64,000 bases of DNA from Sorghum bicolor (taxonomy: Eukaryota > Streptophyta > Magnoliopsida > Poales > Poaceae). The DNA is taken from positions 48,789,276 through 48,853,275 of the forward strand of contig NC_012876.2 of assembly GCF_000003195.3 (NCBI RefSeq). The letters run 5' to 3'. A model generated the notes under the pieces. The model ran no database searches, had not been told where the DNA came from, and saw only the letters and a program-made list of their open reading frames with translations. The position numbers and the translations under genes are program-made. Shown here piece after piece: positions 35,451 to 46,950 of this stretch (position 1 is its first letter; each line of letters begins with the position of its first letter).

Positions 35451-35458
35451 TATAAATA
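35451..35458 (+). promoter_or_regulatory. TATA box of the antisense gene
   Basis: GCTGCTTATAAATACGCCG is a canonical plant TATA box. It lies about 145 bp before the ATG at 35597, with a pyrimidine-rich putative 5' UTR (TTCTTTCTTCTTCCTTCC) in between. It drives transcription opposite to the element's own genes. Confidence 0.7.
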
Positions 35459-36529
35459 CGCCGTGGCGCCGCCGCCGTTCTTTCTTCTTCCTTCCGCCTT
35501 CTCGCCTTCATCCTCTCGTTGCCTTTGCTCTCTCACTGCCTTACGCGCGCGTGTGCCCCCTCGAGCGGTAGCGGATCCATCGTCCTTCCAACCAAGATGC
35601 CTGTGACACTCGTCGCCGTCGACGACTGGCACCCGTCGTCGATGACGGAGCGACAGTTGCTAGAGCTTGAGAGTGAGGGACTCTTGCGCCGCCGCACCTC
35701 GCTATCGTTGCCAGAGTGGATCGCGCCGCCTGCGAGTCACAGGGAGCCCCAGCCGCCCGAGGGCTACGTGGTGTCGTTCGCCAAGTTCCACCGCCACGGC
35801 CTGGGCGCTCCCCCGAGCCGCTTCATGCGGGCCCTCTGCTTCCAATATGGGGTGGAGCTCCAGCATTTCTCCCCGAACGCCATCACCGTCGCGGCAGTCT
35901 TCGCCGCGGTGTGTGAGGGCTATCTGGGGATGATGCCCCACTGGGATCTGTGGCTCCACCTCTACAGGGGCAAGCTTTTCAACGCCCCCACCGGAACCAC
36001 CGGCGTGAGGAAGCACGTGCGGGCCGGGTGCCTCAACCTGGTGCTGAAGACGAAGAAGACGGAGAGGCCGCGCGAGTATATCCCGGTGGGGCTGTCGTCA
36101 AACCACGCTGGGTGGGACTCCCAATGCTTCTACTTGAGGAACGACGACGGTCTCTTCCCCGCTTACACGGGCCGTCTGATTACAGAGCGCCCGGACAACT
36201 GGACGTACGGCGTCGTCCAAGAGCACCAGTCGCGGCTCGGCCCCCTCCTTGACGCCATTAAGAAGCTGCGCCTGGAGGGCCTGTCCGCCGCTCTCGTCCT
36301 CTCGGCCGTCCATCGTCGAAGGGTCCTCCCTTTGATGTCTCGGCCGTTGAGGATGGACAAGATGGGGCCGGGCGTCTCATCCCGGGATCTCGAGGCTTGC
36401 CGGATGTCCAACGTGGCTCTGGCGGACAATGAGATCGCTGCCCGGGTTAGGGCGGCCATCGCCGGTGACTTTAAGTCGAAGCACGTCAACGGCTTCCCTA
36501 TGAGGCCCGACGAAGGTTTGGTCGACCTG

Positions 36530-36607
36530 GTATGTTCTTTTCTCGCACATAGCTCCGGTTCTGGATTTTCCTCGGTTCTTTTTTTAAACCTTCCTTTATT
36601 CTGGCAG
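36530..36607 (+). other. Intron 1 of the antisense gene
   Basis: GACCTG|GTATGTTC ... TTATTCTGGCAG|GGACG, 78 bp, T-rich, phase 0. It has no stop, so a retained intron would add 26 residues without breaking the frame. Confidence 0.75.
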
Positions 36608-37250
36608 GGACGTATTGATGTCCGGTCCTCGAGGCCCCCCGTGAAGGAGGACGAGGTCGATCGTGACAGGCGGCGCCAGTCCGCCGAAAAGCTGAAGTCC
36701 GCCAAGGACTCTGCAAAGAAAGGGGAGAAGAAGAACCTCGACCGCCAAGCATTAGATGCGCGTCGAGCCAAATCCAGGCAGAGGGGGGAGCCTGAGGAAG
36801 AATCCCCCAGCGACGACGACGATGACGACGAGGACAGCGACGACTCCGATTGGATGGCGTCACGTCTTGACCGGATCCTCGAGGGCCCGCCTCGAAGTGA
36901 CGTCGACGTCCCCCGGACGGAGACTCCAAAGGAGGGCCCGAGCGGATCTCACCGCCCTCGGGCCGACATGCCTCCTGCGCCCTCGACTGGCCAGGTCGCG
37001 CCGCGCCCTCCCCCCGCGCCCAGGGGGGTGGCCATGCTAGGCCCCAGGTGACGGGGCCACTGACTCGTGGTCGCGCTGCGGCCTCCGAGAAAGGAGAGGC
37101 CGGCCGTAGGAGCGCCAGTCCCGGTGCCCGCCACGCGGAAATTGCTGCGCCAGGGCCAGTGCCTGCGCTCGAGGGGCCCGGAGCCTTGACGCGGGGTGGC
37201 TCGAGGCCCACCGGTCGGGGCACCGGTAGGCGAGCTGTTCTTCCCTTAGG

Positions 37251-37340
37251 GTAAGCTTTTTGAAGTTGTGACTTTTGTTTATCCATTCCCTCGCGTTTCC
37301 TTGTCTTCTGGTATTTTCACGCTCGTTCCCTTCATTTTAG
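37251..37340 (+). other. Intron 2 of the antisense gene
   Basis: TTAGG|GTAAGCTTTTTG ... CCCTTCATTTTAG|GCTAAAGC, 90 bp. Splicing avoids an immediate TAA and restores the frame of the downstream exon. Confidence 0.75.
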
Positions 37341-37417
37341 GCTAAAGCAGACGCTCGAGCAGGCCCAGCCCTCAATGGCGAAGAGGCTCAAGGCAGGAGC
37401 AGCCTCCAAGGAGCCAG

Positions 37418-37496
37418 GTGTGTAGTTTGTTTCTGGGTCTTGCGACGTTCTTGTGTCGGTTATTACAGTGACCGACCTTTATTCTTTACTTCGCAG
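37418..37496 (+). other. Intron 3 of the antisense gene
   Basis: GAGCCAG|GTGTGTAG ... TTACTTCGCAG|GCTCCTCC, 79 bp. Joining gives one open frame across both exons. Confidence 0.75.
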
Positions 37497-37861
37497 GCTC
37501 CTCCGACTCTCAACCTCCGGCCGACGCTGGGAGTGCCCCGTCTCGTCCCGAGCCTACTCCGATGCCGTCGACGCGTGACGAGGCGCCCCAAACTCAGGGG
37601 CAGGAAGGAGCCCCCGAGCCTCCTCGATTGGGGGTCGAGGCGGACCCCATCACCATCAGCGACACGTCTGGTGGTAACGAGGCGTCTAGGGACGCCCAAC
37701 CTATGGAGGAGGAGGCGTCGACATCTCTCATCTCGGGACGGACTCCCTGGCCCGCTGGCCTTCGAGCCCTCGAGGAGCAGAAGGAGAAAGAGAAGGAGGG
37801 GGAGGAGCGGGAGCGCGAGGCAACCCGGCTGCCACAGGAGCGGCAGCAGCAACAGCAAGGG

Positions 37862-37990
37862 TAGCAAATGCTCGAGGGGCAGCAACAGCAGCAGCAGCAG
37901 GGGGAACAACAACAACAGCAGGAGCGGCAAATGCCCGAGGGGCAGCAACAGCAGCAGTAGCAGGGGGAACAACGGCAACAGCAGGAGTAG
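37862..37990 (+). repeat. 63-bp tandem repeat encoding Gln-rich sequence
   Basis: Two units, starting at CAAATGC 37865 and 37928, are 63 bp (21 codons) apart. Each is MxEGQQQQQ-like followed by GEQ-Q-rich sequence. Three in-frame TAG codons (37862, 37958, 37988) lie at sites where CAG or GAG would be expected. Confidence 0.8.
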
Positions 37991-38662
37991 GGGGGCCAAG
38001 AGCAAAGGCCGCTCGAGCCCCTGCCTCAAGGTCTGGCCCAACCGGTACCACTGGCGCCGCAAGAGCCCGGCGATCAGGCGGGAGATTTGCCGGTGTACGG
38101 CCCTCCCACCCCAGCGTGGCTCCTCCCGGGGGCACCCGCCGCGATCCGGGCAGAGTCAGGGCGAGCGGACGGAGTGGTGGCGCTCGCTTGTAAGATGCGC
38201 ACCCCCACCGACCCCGAGTCCGAGATCAAGAGGACGATCTACGGCATGGACGGGATCGCCCCAGGTTTCCTCCGGGAGCGTCGGGCGTGGGAGGACCGCT
38301 TTCCCTCTGAGGAGGATGAAATCGGGACGTCAGGAAGCGAGGATGGTACCTGGAAGACGGTGGACGACGACGGGCGGTTCCCATGCCTCGTCGACCTGTT
38401 CTTGCGCCACGGGGGCTCCCTTGAGACCGTCGAGAACCTTATCCGCGGTGTCAAGGTGCGGGCTGATCGAGAGATGGAGAACTGGTGCCCCGACCGGATT
38501 CGTATCCGAGCTTCCACCGACCCGTCCGAGCCCAACATATTCCTCGACGACAAGAAGGAGGCCGAGAAGTGGGAGCATGTCGAGGAGCACCGCCTTTGGA
38601 TGAAGCACGTGGTGGGGCTCCTGTCGGACATCATCAACAACGGGCTCGGGCCGGCTTATTTT

Positions 38663-38738
38663 GTAAGTGTTTTTCGATCTTTGATCTTCATGGGACCTTT
38701 TGGTTTTGTGTCCTAACTGTTCGACCGCCGTCTCGCAG
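38663..38738 (+). other. Intron 4 of the antisense gene
   Basis: GCTTATTTT|GTAAGTGTTTTTC ... CCGTCTCGCAG|GACATGAAAG, 76 bp, phase 0. It includes TCCTAACTG, a good branch-point candidate. Confidence 0.8.
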
Positions 38739-39399
38739 GACATGAAAGAGACCTCCCGCATCAAGTCAAGCTTTATTCACGCCACAAGAGGCGGCTGGTA
38801 GCAGCTCCCTGTCCTCAAGGACCAACTCCTCGAGTCGCAGGAGAAACTCCTCAAGGCTTATAAAGACCTCATAGCGCTCGAGGAAGAGAAGAAGGCGAGG
38901 GAGGCTGCTTTGGCCGAGGCTCGAGAGGCCTCGAGAAAGGTGGAGGAGGAGGCGATGCTGCTGCGGGAGCGGGCTCTGACGGTCGAGGAGGCCGCGTCCA
39001 GAGCCCGGGAGGAGGCCCTGTCCTACAAGAGCGTTATCGCGGACCTAGACAAAGAGAAGGGCCTTCTTAAAACCGACCTGGACTCTCTCCGAGAGTCCTT
39101 CCAAAAGATGAAGGTGGAGCACGTGAACGGCGAGATTGCCAGGAGCGCCGCGGAGGAAGCCAAAAGGAAGGCCCTCGAAGATCTCGAGGCGGAGCGGGCT
39201 CAATCCCACAGGTTCTCTGACGACGTCGAACGTCTGAAGGGAGAGCTGTTGGAGAAGAGTGGGGCCATCGCTCAGGCTGGCAAGGCGATCGAGGATCTCC
39301 ACGTTGCCAACACTGAACTGGCGCGCTCCAACAGAGAGATCGAGAGGGCCAACACCAGACTAGTCGGCGAGAACACCGCCCTGGAAGAGAGCGTCCGTG

Positions 39400-39474
39400 G
39401 TACGTTTCCTTTGTCAGATTTCTTTTTCGAGGTGTGTTGGTTTTTCCTAAAGTTTCTTGTATTGGTGTTTGCAG
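39400..39474 (+). other. Intron 5 of the antisense gene
   Basis: AGCGTCCGTG|GTACGTTTCC ... GGTGTTTGCAG|GGCTTAAGG, 75 bp. Read through, it would encode an out-of-character Phe/Leu/Val-rich segment inside the coiled coil, which supports removal. Confidence 0.75.
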
Positions 39475-39953
39475 GGCTTAAGGACGAACTCCTAGCCGCC
39501 CAAGTCGAGGCCCGTAATGCTAAGGCTCAGCTCGAGGCTGAGGTTGCTTTGAACCGTCGAGTGCGGACGGCGATAAGCGACCTCTCGACCTCCTGGGAGG
39601 TCGACCCTATGGATGAGTCGAGGGAGGACGCTCGAGGCGACGCACTGGTCGACCAGCTGTGCTACATAGGCGCGACGCTACAAGATCGGGTGCGGGATGC
39701 CCTCCACATCGGGGTGAAGCGGGCGATGGCAGTTGTCTGCTCGGGCTTCTCCTATGACATGGAGGTAGTATCCCACGGCTTCATCACTGACATCTCCAAG
39801 ACCGACGCGGAGAACGAAGAGAGGCTCCACGCCTTGATCGACGACGCGGAGGCTCCTGGAGAGAGGTTGGCCAAGCTATTTGAGCCTGAGGTGTTTCCTC
39901 CTGAGACTAGCTCGGGCGGAGGCGAGGGTGGTGAGGACCGTGCCACGGACTGA

Positions 39954-40512
39954 GGCCTGCGAGCCTGCTTAGGGTGCCTAGGGCCCCTTGTATGATACTT
40001 TGTTAATCCTGTTGTTAAGTGATACAGTATCTTTTTGTAATTGTTAAATGCTTATTTATCTTTCCGCTCGAAGTTCTTTTATTTCTCTTTGTTCCTACGT
40101 TTGTATTCCTCGTTCGATCTTTCGTAAAAAACAACCTCGATCATCTCAAGGGTCAGGAAGTGAGTAGAGTTTCCGTAGCCCAGGGGCGTAGGAGTTCTCA
40201 GGCTCGTTGTCCCTCGACCTTTGAGGGGCTCGAGGTGCCTTAGCTACTCGAATCGTGCAAGGTTTACTAAGTAGGAAGAGAAAATTTCTTGGCTTTTTCG
40301 ACGTATGGGGGGGGGGGGTCGTCCCCCTGGTAGCCCCCGAGGGGGTGTTGACTATGATGGGTCATAGTCGGCGCCCCCTTCTAACGTCGAGATTATGACT
40401 TGTAAATCCTTGGTGCAAAAAGAAGTTGCTCGAGGGAAAGACTTCATTTAGTCATTCATTTGTTTACAAAGTCTTGTTACAAAATGTACGCAGGAACATA
40501 AGTTTAGAGCTT
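39954..40512. other. Interval between the convergent 3' ends of antisense gene and pol
   Basis: No coding sequence. Contains TTGTATGATACTTTGTTAATCC (possible 3'-UTR sequence), a 12-G run at 40307-40318 and a compound hairpin at 40341-40377 (core GACTATGA-TGGG-TCATAGTC). Both genes point into it. Confidence 0.7.
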
Positions 40513-43500
40513 CTAGGGGTACAATCGACGTAGCTGTTCAATGTTCCATGCGTTGGTGAAGATCGCTCCCTTCTCGTCCGCTAACTTGTATGTCCCTGGC
40601 TTCAGGACCTCGGCCACCACATACGGGCCCTCCCAAGGTGGAGTCAGCTTGTGGCGCCCCAGATTGCTTTGCCGGCGTCGTAGGACAAGGTCGCCCATGC
40701 TGAGGTCCCTCTTGCGCACATGCTTGTCGTGATAGCGTCGAAGTTTCTGCTGATATCTGGCAGAGTTGAGGAGGGCCATGTCTCGAGCCTCCTCAAGTTG
40801 GTCGACCGTGTTTTCTTGAGTCTCCTTATTTGATCACTCGTTGTATGCTTTGAGTCGAGGTGACCCATACTCGAGGTCTGTGGGGAGGACAGCCTCAGAG
40901 CCGTAGACCATGAAGAATGGGGTGTACTTTGTGGCCCTGCTTGGTGTTGTCCTTAGACTCCATAGGACCGAGGAAAGCTCCTCGACCCATTTCTTGCCGA
41001 ATTTCTTCAAACGATTGTAAATCCTTGGCTTGAGTCCTTGCAAAATCATGCCGTTGGCACGCTCGACCTGGACGTTAGTTCGAGGGTGGGCTACTGCAGA
41101 CCAGTTCACACGGATGTGATGCTGATCGCAGAAGTCCAAGAACTTTTTGCCGGTGAACTGAGTGCCGTTGTCGGTGATGATGACGTTGGGAATCCCGAAC
41201 CGATGGATGATGTCGGTGAAGAAAAGGACGGCCTGTTCGGAGCGGATGTTGGTGATGGGTCGAGCCTCAATCCATTTGGAGAACTTGTCAATGGCCACCA
41301 ACAAGTGGGTGTACCCTCCTTTCGCTTTTTGTAGAGGTCCTACTAAATCGAGCCCCCACACCACAAACGGCCAGGTGATGGGGATCATCTGAAGAGCGTG
41401 GGCGGGCAGATGCGTCTGCTTGGCGTAGAATTGGCATCCGTGACACGAGCGTACGAGCTCGATGGCATCTGCCATGGCCGTCGGCCAGTAGAAACCTTGC
41501 CGAAAAGCGTTCCCTACGAGGGTCCGTGGAGCAGCATGGTGGCCGCAAGCACCCGAGTGTAAGTCCTCGAGGAGTTTTCGGCCTTCTTCCACGGTGATGC
41601 AACGCTGTAAGACCCCCGTCAGGCTTCGTTGATATAGCTCGTTGCCTTCGCCATAGATCACATATGACTTGGCCCGTCGAGCGATACGACGGGCCTCTGA
41701 CCGATCTTCCGGCAGCTCGCCACGGATTAGGCAGTCGAGGAATGGTGTGCGCCAGTCGAACGGTCGACCAAGCCGCCGCTCTACCACCATCACTTCGGCC
41801 GCCATCGAGAGCGTGTCGACGTTGTTGGTTGGCTAGGCAGGAGCGGCATCGATGCCAGCCCCCGGGCCTAAGTCGACGGATGGTTCGTGAATATCTCTTG
41901 AGAACGCATCAGGTGGCACCGTGCCTCGAGTCGATGCGATCTTGGCGAGCTCGTCGGCTGCCTCGTTGTATCGTCGGGCGACATGGGCAAGCTCGAGACC
42001 ATGGAATTTGTCTTCGAGTCGATGGACTTCCTTGCAGTACGCCTCCATTTTCGGGTCGTGGCAGCTCGAGGTTTTCATTACTTGGTCGATGACGAGTTGG
42101 GAGTCGCCTCGGACGTCGAGGCGTCGGACTCCTAGCTCGATGGCAATCTTGAGACCGTTGACGAGGGCCTCATATTCCGCGACGTTGTTAGATGCGGCAA
42201 AATGAATCCTGATGACATACCTCATATGGACGCCCAAGGGTGAGATGAACAGCAGGCCGGCCCCGGCCCCTGTCTTCATGAGTGACCCATCGAAATACAT
42301 CGTCCACAGCTCCGCCTGGACCTGAGTCGGGGGTAGCTGGGAATCTGTCCATTCCGCGACGAAGTCCACCAGGGCCTGTGACTTGATGGCCTTGCGAGGC
42401 GCATAAGTGAGAGTCTCACTCATGAGCTCGACCGACCATTTAGCTATTCTTCCCGTGGCCTCCTTACTCTAGATTATTTCGCCTAAGGGGAAAGACGAGA
42501 CCACCGTGATGGGGTGGTCGAGAAAGTAGTGTTGCAGCTTACGGTGGGCAAGGATTACGGCGTAGATCAGCTTCTGGATTTGGGGGTAACGTGCCTTGGT
42601 CTCCGAAAGCACTTCGCTGATGAAATAGACTGGCCTCTGGACTGGTAGCGCATGTCCCTCCTCCTGCCTTTCGACCACCACTGCCGCGCTGACGACCTGG
42701 GTCGTCGACGCAACGTAGAGGAGCAGCGGTTCTGCAGGTTGAGGTGGGACCAGGACTGGTGCTGAGGTCAGCGTCTTCTTCAGCTTTTCGAGTGCTTCCT
42801 CGGCCTCGGGGGTCCAAGAAAAACGCTCGACCTTCTTCAGAAGTCGATACAACGGTAACGCCTTTTCTCCTAGTCTTGAGATAAAACGGCTCAAAGCCGC
42901 CAGGCATCCCGTGACTCTTTGCACACCTTTGATGTCCCGGATCGGCCCCATTCTTGTGATGGCCAAGACTTTCTCGGGGTTGGCCTCGACGCCGCGCTGC
43001 GAAACAATGTAGCCTAAGAGCATGCCTCGAGGCACGCCGAAAACGCATTTCTCGGGATTGAGCTTGATCTGGTTGGCGCGTAAACAGCTAAAAGCGATCT
43101 CGAGGTCCTGGATCAGGTCCCCTCACCGCTTTGACTTGACGACAATGTCGTCGACATAGGCCTCGACCGTCGACCCTATGTGTCCACCAAATACGTGGAG
43201 CATACAGCGTTGGTATGTAGCTCCCGCATTTCGAAGCCCAAACGGCATGGTCACATAGCAATACATCCCAAAAGGTGTGATGAAAGAGGTCACGAGCTGG
43301 TCGGACTCCTTCATTTTTATTTGGTGGTAACCAGAATATGCATCAAGGAAAGAAAGGGTTTCACATCCCGCGGTGGAATCGACAATCTGATCAATACGTG
43401 GTAATGGAAAAGGAACTTTCGGACATGCTTTATTTAGACTAGTATAATCGACACACATCCTCATTTTCCCATTCATTTTCTTAACTAATACAGGGTTTGC

Positions 43501-44448
43501 TAAATAGTTGGGATGATGAACCTCCTTGATGAATCTGGCTGTCAAAAGCTTGTGGATTTCCTCGCCAATGATTTTGCGCTTCTCCACATCGAATCGGCGC
43601 AACCGCTGCTTCACTGGCTTGGAACCGGCTCGAATTTCCAAGGAGTGCTCGGCGACTTCCCTCGGTATGCCCGGCATGTCCGAGGGACTCCACGCAAACA
43701 TGTCGGCATTTGCACGGAGAAAGTCGATGAGCACAGCTTCCTATTTGGGGTCGAGGTCGGCGCTGATCGTCAGCACCTTGCCGTCGGAGTTGTTGGGGTC
43801 GAGGGGGATCTTCTTGGTTCCCTCAGCCGCCTCGAAGCTGCCCGCGTGGCGTTTTGGCTCTGGAGCCTCAGCGGCCAGGGCCTCGAGCTTCACGACGAGC
43901 TCGGTGGAGTTCTCGGTCGCCTCCCCATACTCGACGCACTCGACGTCGCACTCGTACGCGTGCTCGAAGGAGGAGTTGACGGCGATGACGCCCTTTGGAC
44001 CGGGCATCTTTAGCTTCAAGTAGGTGTAGTTGGGTATAGCCATGAACTTGGCGTAACCCGGGCGCCCGATGATGGCGTGGTACGTGCCCCTGAACCCGAC
44101 CACCTCGAAGGTGAGGGTCTCCTTTCTGAAGTTGGCTGCTGTGCCGAAGCAGACCGGTTGGTCGATTCGACCTACGGGCAACGCCTTTTTTCCTGGCACG
44201 ACGCCATGGAAACTGCCGGCGCTTGGCTGGAGCCGTCCCCTATCGATGCCAAGGAGGTCGAGGGTCTCGAGGTAGATGATGTCGAGGCTGCTGCCTCCGT
44301 CCATTAGCACCTTGGAGAGCCTGGTGTTGACAATGATAGGGTCGACGACGAGCAGGTAAACGCCTTGGGCGACTACCTTGTCGGGGTGGTCCTCTCGATC
44401 AAAGGTGATGGGGGTGCTCGACCAGCTGAGGTACTGGGGCACCGCCAT
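40513..44448 (-). pseudogene. Tat-B1 pol: protease-RT-RNase H-RNase H-integrase
   Basis: One frame from about 44480 to 40513, broken only by stops near 43741, 43123, 42469, 41833 and 40834. Protease: VLMDGGSSLDI (D-G-G). RT: KMRMCVDYTSLNKACPKVPFPLP, LDAYSGYHQI, FGLRNAGATYQR and catalytic YVDDIVVKS (~43140). First RNase H: about 42480-42790. Archaeal-type RNase H: MYFDGSLMKTGAGAG, NNVAEYEALVNGL, RGDSQLVIDQV (41930-42330). Integrase: SGACGHH...CHGCQF zinc finger; WGLDLVGP, ITDNGTQF, NVQVERANG triad; C-terminus WEGPYVVAEVLKPGTYKL. Gag is in a different frame, with the change near 44500. No chromodomain. Non-functional as it stands. Confidence 0.92.
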
Positions 44449-44498
44449 TCTTGCCGCGAAGACCTCAGGCGTTCCCTTTTGCGCTGCCTCGTGGTCAA

Positions 44499-46892
44499 CT
44501 ATGTCGAAGGCCCACCATAGATCATGTAGCAGTCGTGGATGGCGGGGAAGCCGTCGTCGTCCTTGTTGCCCTCTTTGTTGCCGCCCTTCTCCTTCTTCGA
44601 GTCATCACGCTCATCCCTTTTGAACCCGAGACCGTCGAAATGCCTTTTCAGCATACGACAGTCCTTGAGCTTGTGGTTGGCGCCTCCCTTATGGTAAGGG
44701 CATGGTTCCTCTAGCATCTTATCGAAGATACCCCCATCTAGAGGGCCTCGAGGCTTCTTCCGCTCCATGGCGGCGACAAGGTTGTCGTCGAAATCTTCCC
44801 GCTGCAACTGCCGTGCTTTCTGCTTCTTCTTGTTTTTCTTGAGCCCTCGACTGGGGGTTCCATCTTCGTCGACAGGCCGCTTGCCTTTCCCTCCTTCACA
44901 GCTGAAGAAAGCGCCGACTGCCTCTTCCCCTGCTGCGTAGTTCGCCACTACATCCATCAGCTCATCGATGGTCTGAGGGCGATTTCGGCCCAGTTCCCGC
45001 ACTAAGTCTCGACTAGTGGTACCAGAGACAAAAGCCAGGATGACGTCATGGTCAGGGATATGTGGCAGCTCAGTGCGCTGCTTCGAGAAGCGTCGAGCAT
45101 ACTCTCGAAGAGTTTCTCCTGACTTCTGTTTGCATTTGCTGAGGTCCCACGAGTTCCCGGGCCGTATGTAGGTCCCTTTGAAATTACCCTCAAAAACTTT
45201 AACCAAATCGACCCAGTCGTGAATCTGATTTGCTAGAAGTTCCTCGAGCCATCGACGGGCGGTGTCAGAGAGGAAGAGCGGTAGCTGTCTGATGATGGCT
45301 CGATCATCCCCTCGAGCGCCACCTAGCTGACAGGACAGCCTAAAATCGGCCAGCCGTAATTCCGGTTTGGTCTCACCATTGTATTTCGCGATGCTGGTCG
45401 GGGGTCGGAATGGACTGGGCAGGGGTGTGCTGCGGATCGCCCTGCTGAACACCCGCGGGCCCGGTGGCTCGGGGGCCACCCGGTCCTCGTCGCTGTCGTA
45501 CCTCCCACCGCGATGTGCGTTGTAACCGCGCTCTTCCGCATCCCCGTGCCGGCGGCGTCGATTCTCTTCGATGTCATGCCGCGCGTCGTGTCGACGCTGA
45601 TTGTCGACGGGGAGAACGAGAGTGGTCTTTCTGCCTCGAGGAGGAGGCTGTTGATGGACCGACACTTCCTTTTCATTTTGAGGCGGCTCATCATGCTTTT
45701 CAGTGGCAGCTCCTCGTCGTCGAGAAGCTGAGCTTTTAGCTTGTTGAACTGCCGCCACCTGGAGTAGAGTCTGTACCTCGTCTCGAATGCACCGAGCCTG
45801 GGAATTCAACGGTTCTGGCATGTTGCGCAGTAGCATCGTCGCCGCCACTACATTTTGGCCCGCTCGAGGGAAACGGCCGACGGGCTGCTCCGGCTCCGCG
45901 TCTCCGACGATTTGTCGATGTACCTCTCGAGCGCGTCTGCGGACACTTCCGCCCGGCGGGTAAGGCAGGTCTTGCTCAAGGATTTGCTCAAGTAGGACGA
46001 GGCACTCACGGTCTTCGTCGAGCTTCATCTTGAGCTCTCGTAGCTGTGCAAGCTGCGCAGCCTTGTCTTCCTATGGAGGGGGGTCGACCTGTCCGTCGTT
46101 CCCTGGCGTCCTGGGGTCTTCCTGTGCTGTAGGGGCCCGACGGCCCGTAGCAGCATCCTGCGTCTTGTCGGTAGTTTCTACTGCCCCGTCGACGTGATAG
46201 CATTCCCTTGTGGGGTCGTAGCTATCAGTCTCGGAGTCGGAGTTCGGCTCGGCGGCATAGAAACATCTTCGTCCCTCCTCCAGCAGCCGCTGCCTGAGTG
46301 AGGTGATCGTGTATCGCCCGGGGCCTAGGCGGCGGAGGCCTCGCACCTAGGAGAAATCCGGCAGTTCGGACGTCGGTCGTAGTGCCTCAGAGTTACGTGG
46401 GAGGACCATTGGTCTCTCCACGTACGTCTGGGCGTTTGGGCATATTGCTCTGACGAGCGATGCCGCAGCATTGTCTAATCCGAATAGCAGTGCGCTTCTT
46501 GGATTAGACAGCCCGCGTGGAAGTAGCTTAGCATCGATGGGGGAGGGCGCGCGAGACGCGTCCCCTCCCGTCGTCGTGCGGTGTTGAGCCGTCGTGTCCG
46601 CGGTCCCGGCACATGGTGTCGCCGGCTCGCAGCCCACCTCCTGCCTCGCACGAGTCGCCGGTCGTGATGAGGCAGAGGGGCGGCGATGGTGCTGTCCGCG
46701 CCTCTTCTTAGGCAGGGAGGCGTGGTGGTGAGGGCGTCTCGGGGCCCTCAACCGAGCTGGTGCAACGCGGGCTCCTCCCGGTCCTTTGACTGAGAGGAAG
46801 ATCATGTCGTAGCCGAAGCCCGTAGACATGAACTCGAGACTCCCAAACCAAATCACCGTGGAGCGCGGAATCGGCGAGGCGAGAGCTGCCAT
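44499..46892 (-). pseudogene. Tat-B1 gag
   Basis: Start chosen at ATG 46892 (MAALASPIPRSTVIWFG), directly after CTCCTTTCCAG. The longer upstream reading has no ATG in good context and runs into the LTR. The frame is open apart from TAG at 46347 and a stop at 46071. Parts: basic low-complexity N-terminus; a Glu-rich coiled-coil-like stretch (LRELKMKLDEDRECLVLLEQIL); Arg/His-rich linker; capsid core (RLADFRLSCQLGGARGDDR..., ETLREYARRFSKQRTELPHIPD); zinc-binding-like CPYHKGGANHKLKDC near 44690. The copy at 60653 confirms the start and frame. Confidence 0.85.
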
Positions 46893-46929
46893 CTGGAAAG
46901 GAGTGGGAAACCGATGAAAAACACACAGG

Positions 46930-46948
46930 ACCCCTACCTGGCGCGCTA
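46930..46948 (-). other. Tat-B1 primer-binding site (tRNA not assigned)
   Basis: Minus strand TAGCGCGCCAGGTAGGGG begins just inside the 5' LTR. The Tat-B2 copy reads TGGCGCGCCAGGTAGGGG at 60597. Confidence 0.7.
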
Positions 46949-46950
46949 AC

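Larger units (their letters stand above)
35597..39953 (+). pseudogene. Antisense multi-exon gene of Tat-B1 ('gypsy-type transposon' domain plus coiled coil)
   Basis: Start at ATG 35597 (MPVTLVAVDDW, context ACCAAGATGCC). Inferred introns: 36530-36607, 37251-37340, 37418-37496, 38663-38738 and 39400-39474. Each is GT...AG, 75-90 bp, and removal keeps the frame. Exon 1 (311 codons) contains EGYVVSFAKFHRHGLG..., ...VFAAVCEGYLGMMPHWDLW, resembling the plant family Pfam calls putative gypsy-type transposon (PF04195, from memory). Then comes a charged stretch with an Asp run, a Gln-rich repeat (37840-37990), a globular part (38090-38660) and a long Ala/Glu/Arg coiled coil (38800-39400). Stop TGA 39951. 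Damage: a frame change at the G run near 37023-37028; TAG at 37862, 37958, 37988 and 38799. Extra ORFs of this kind are reported in Tat elements; their role is unknown. Confidence 0.8.

Noticed and set aside
35702..37286. Long minus-strand ORFs under the antisense gene
   Set aside because: Shadows of the real plus-strand exons; no family resemblance, and they cross the intron positions.
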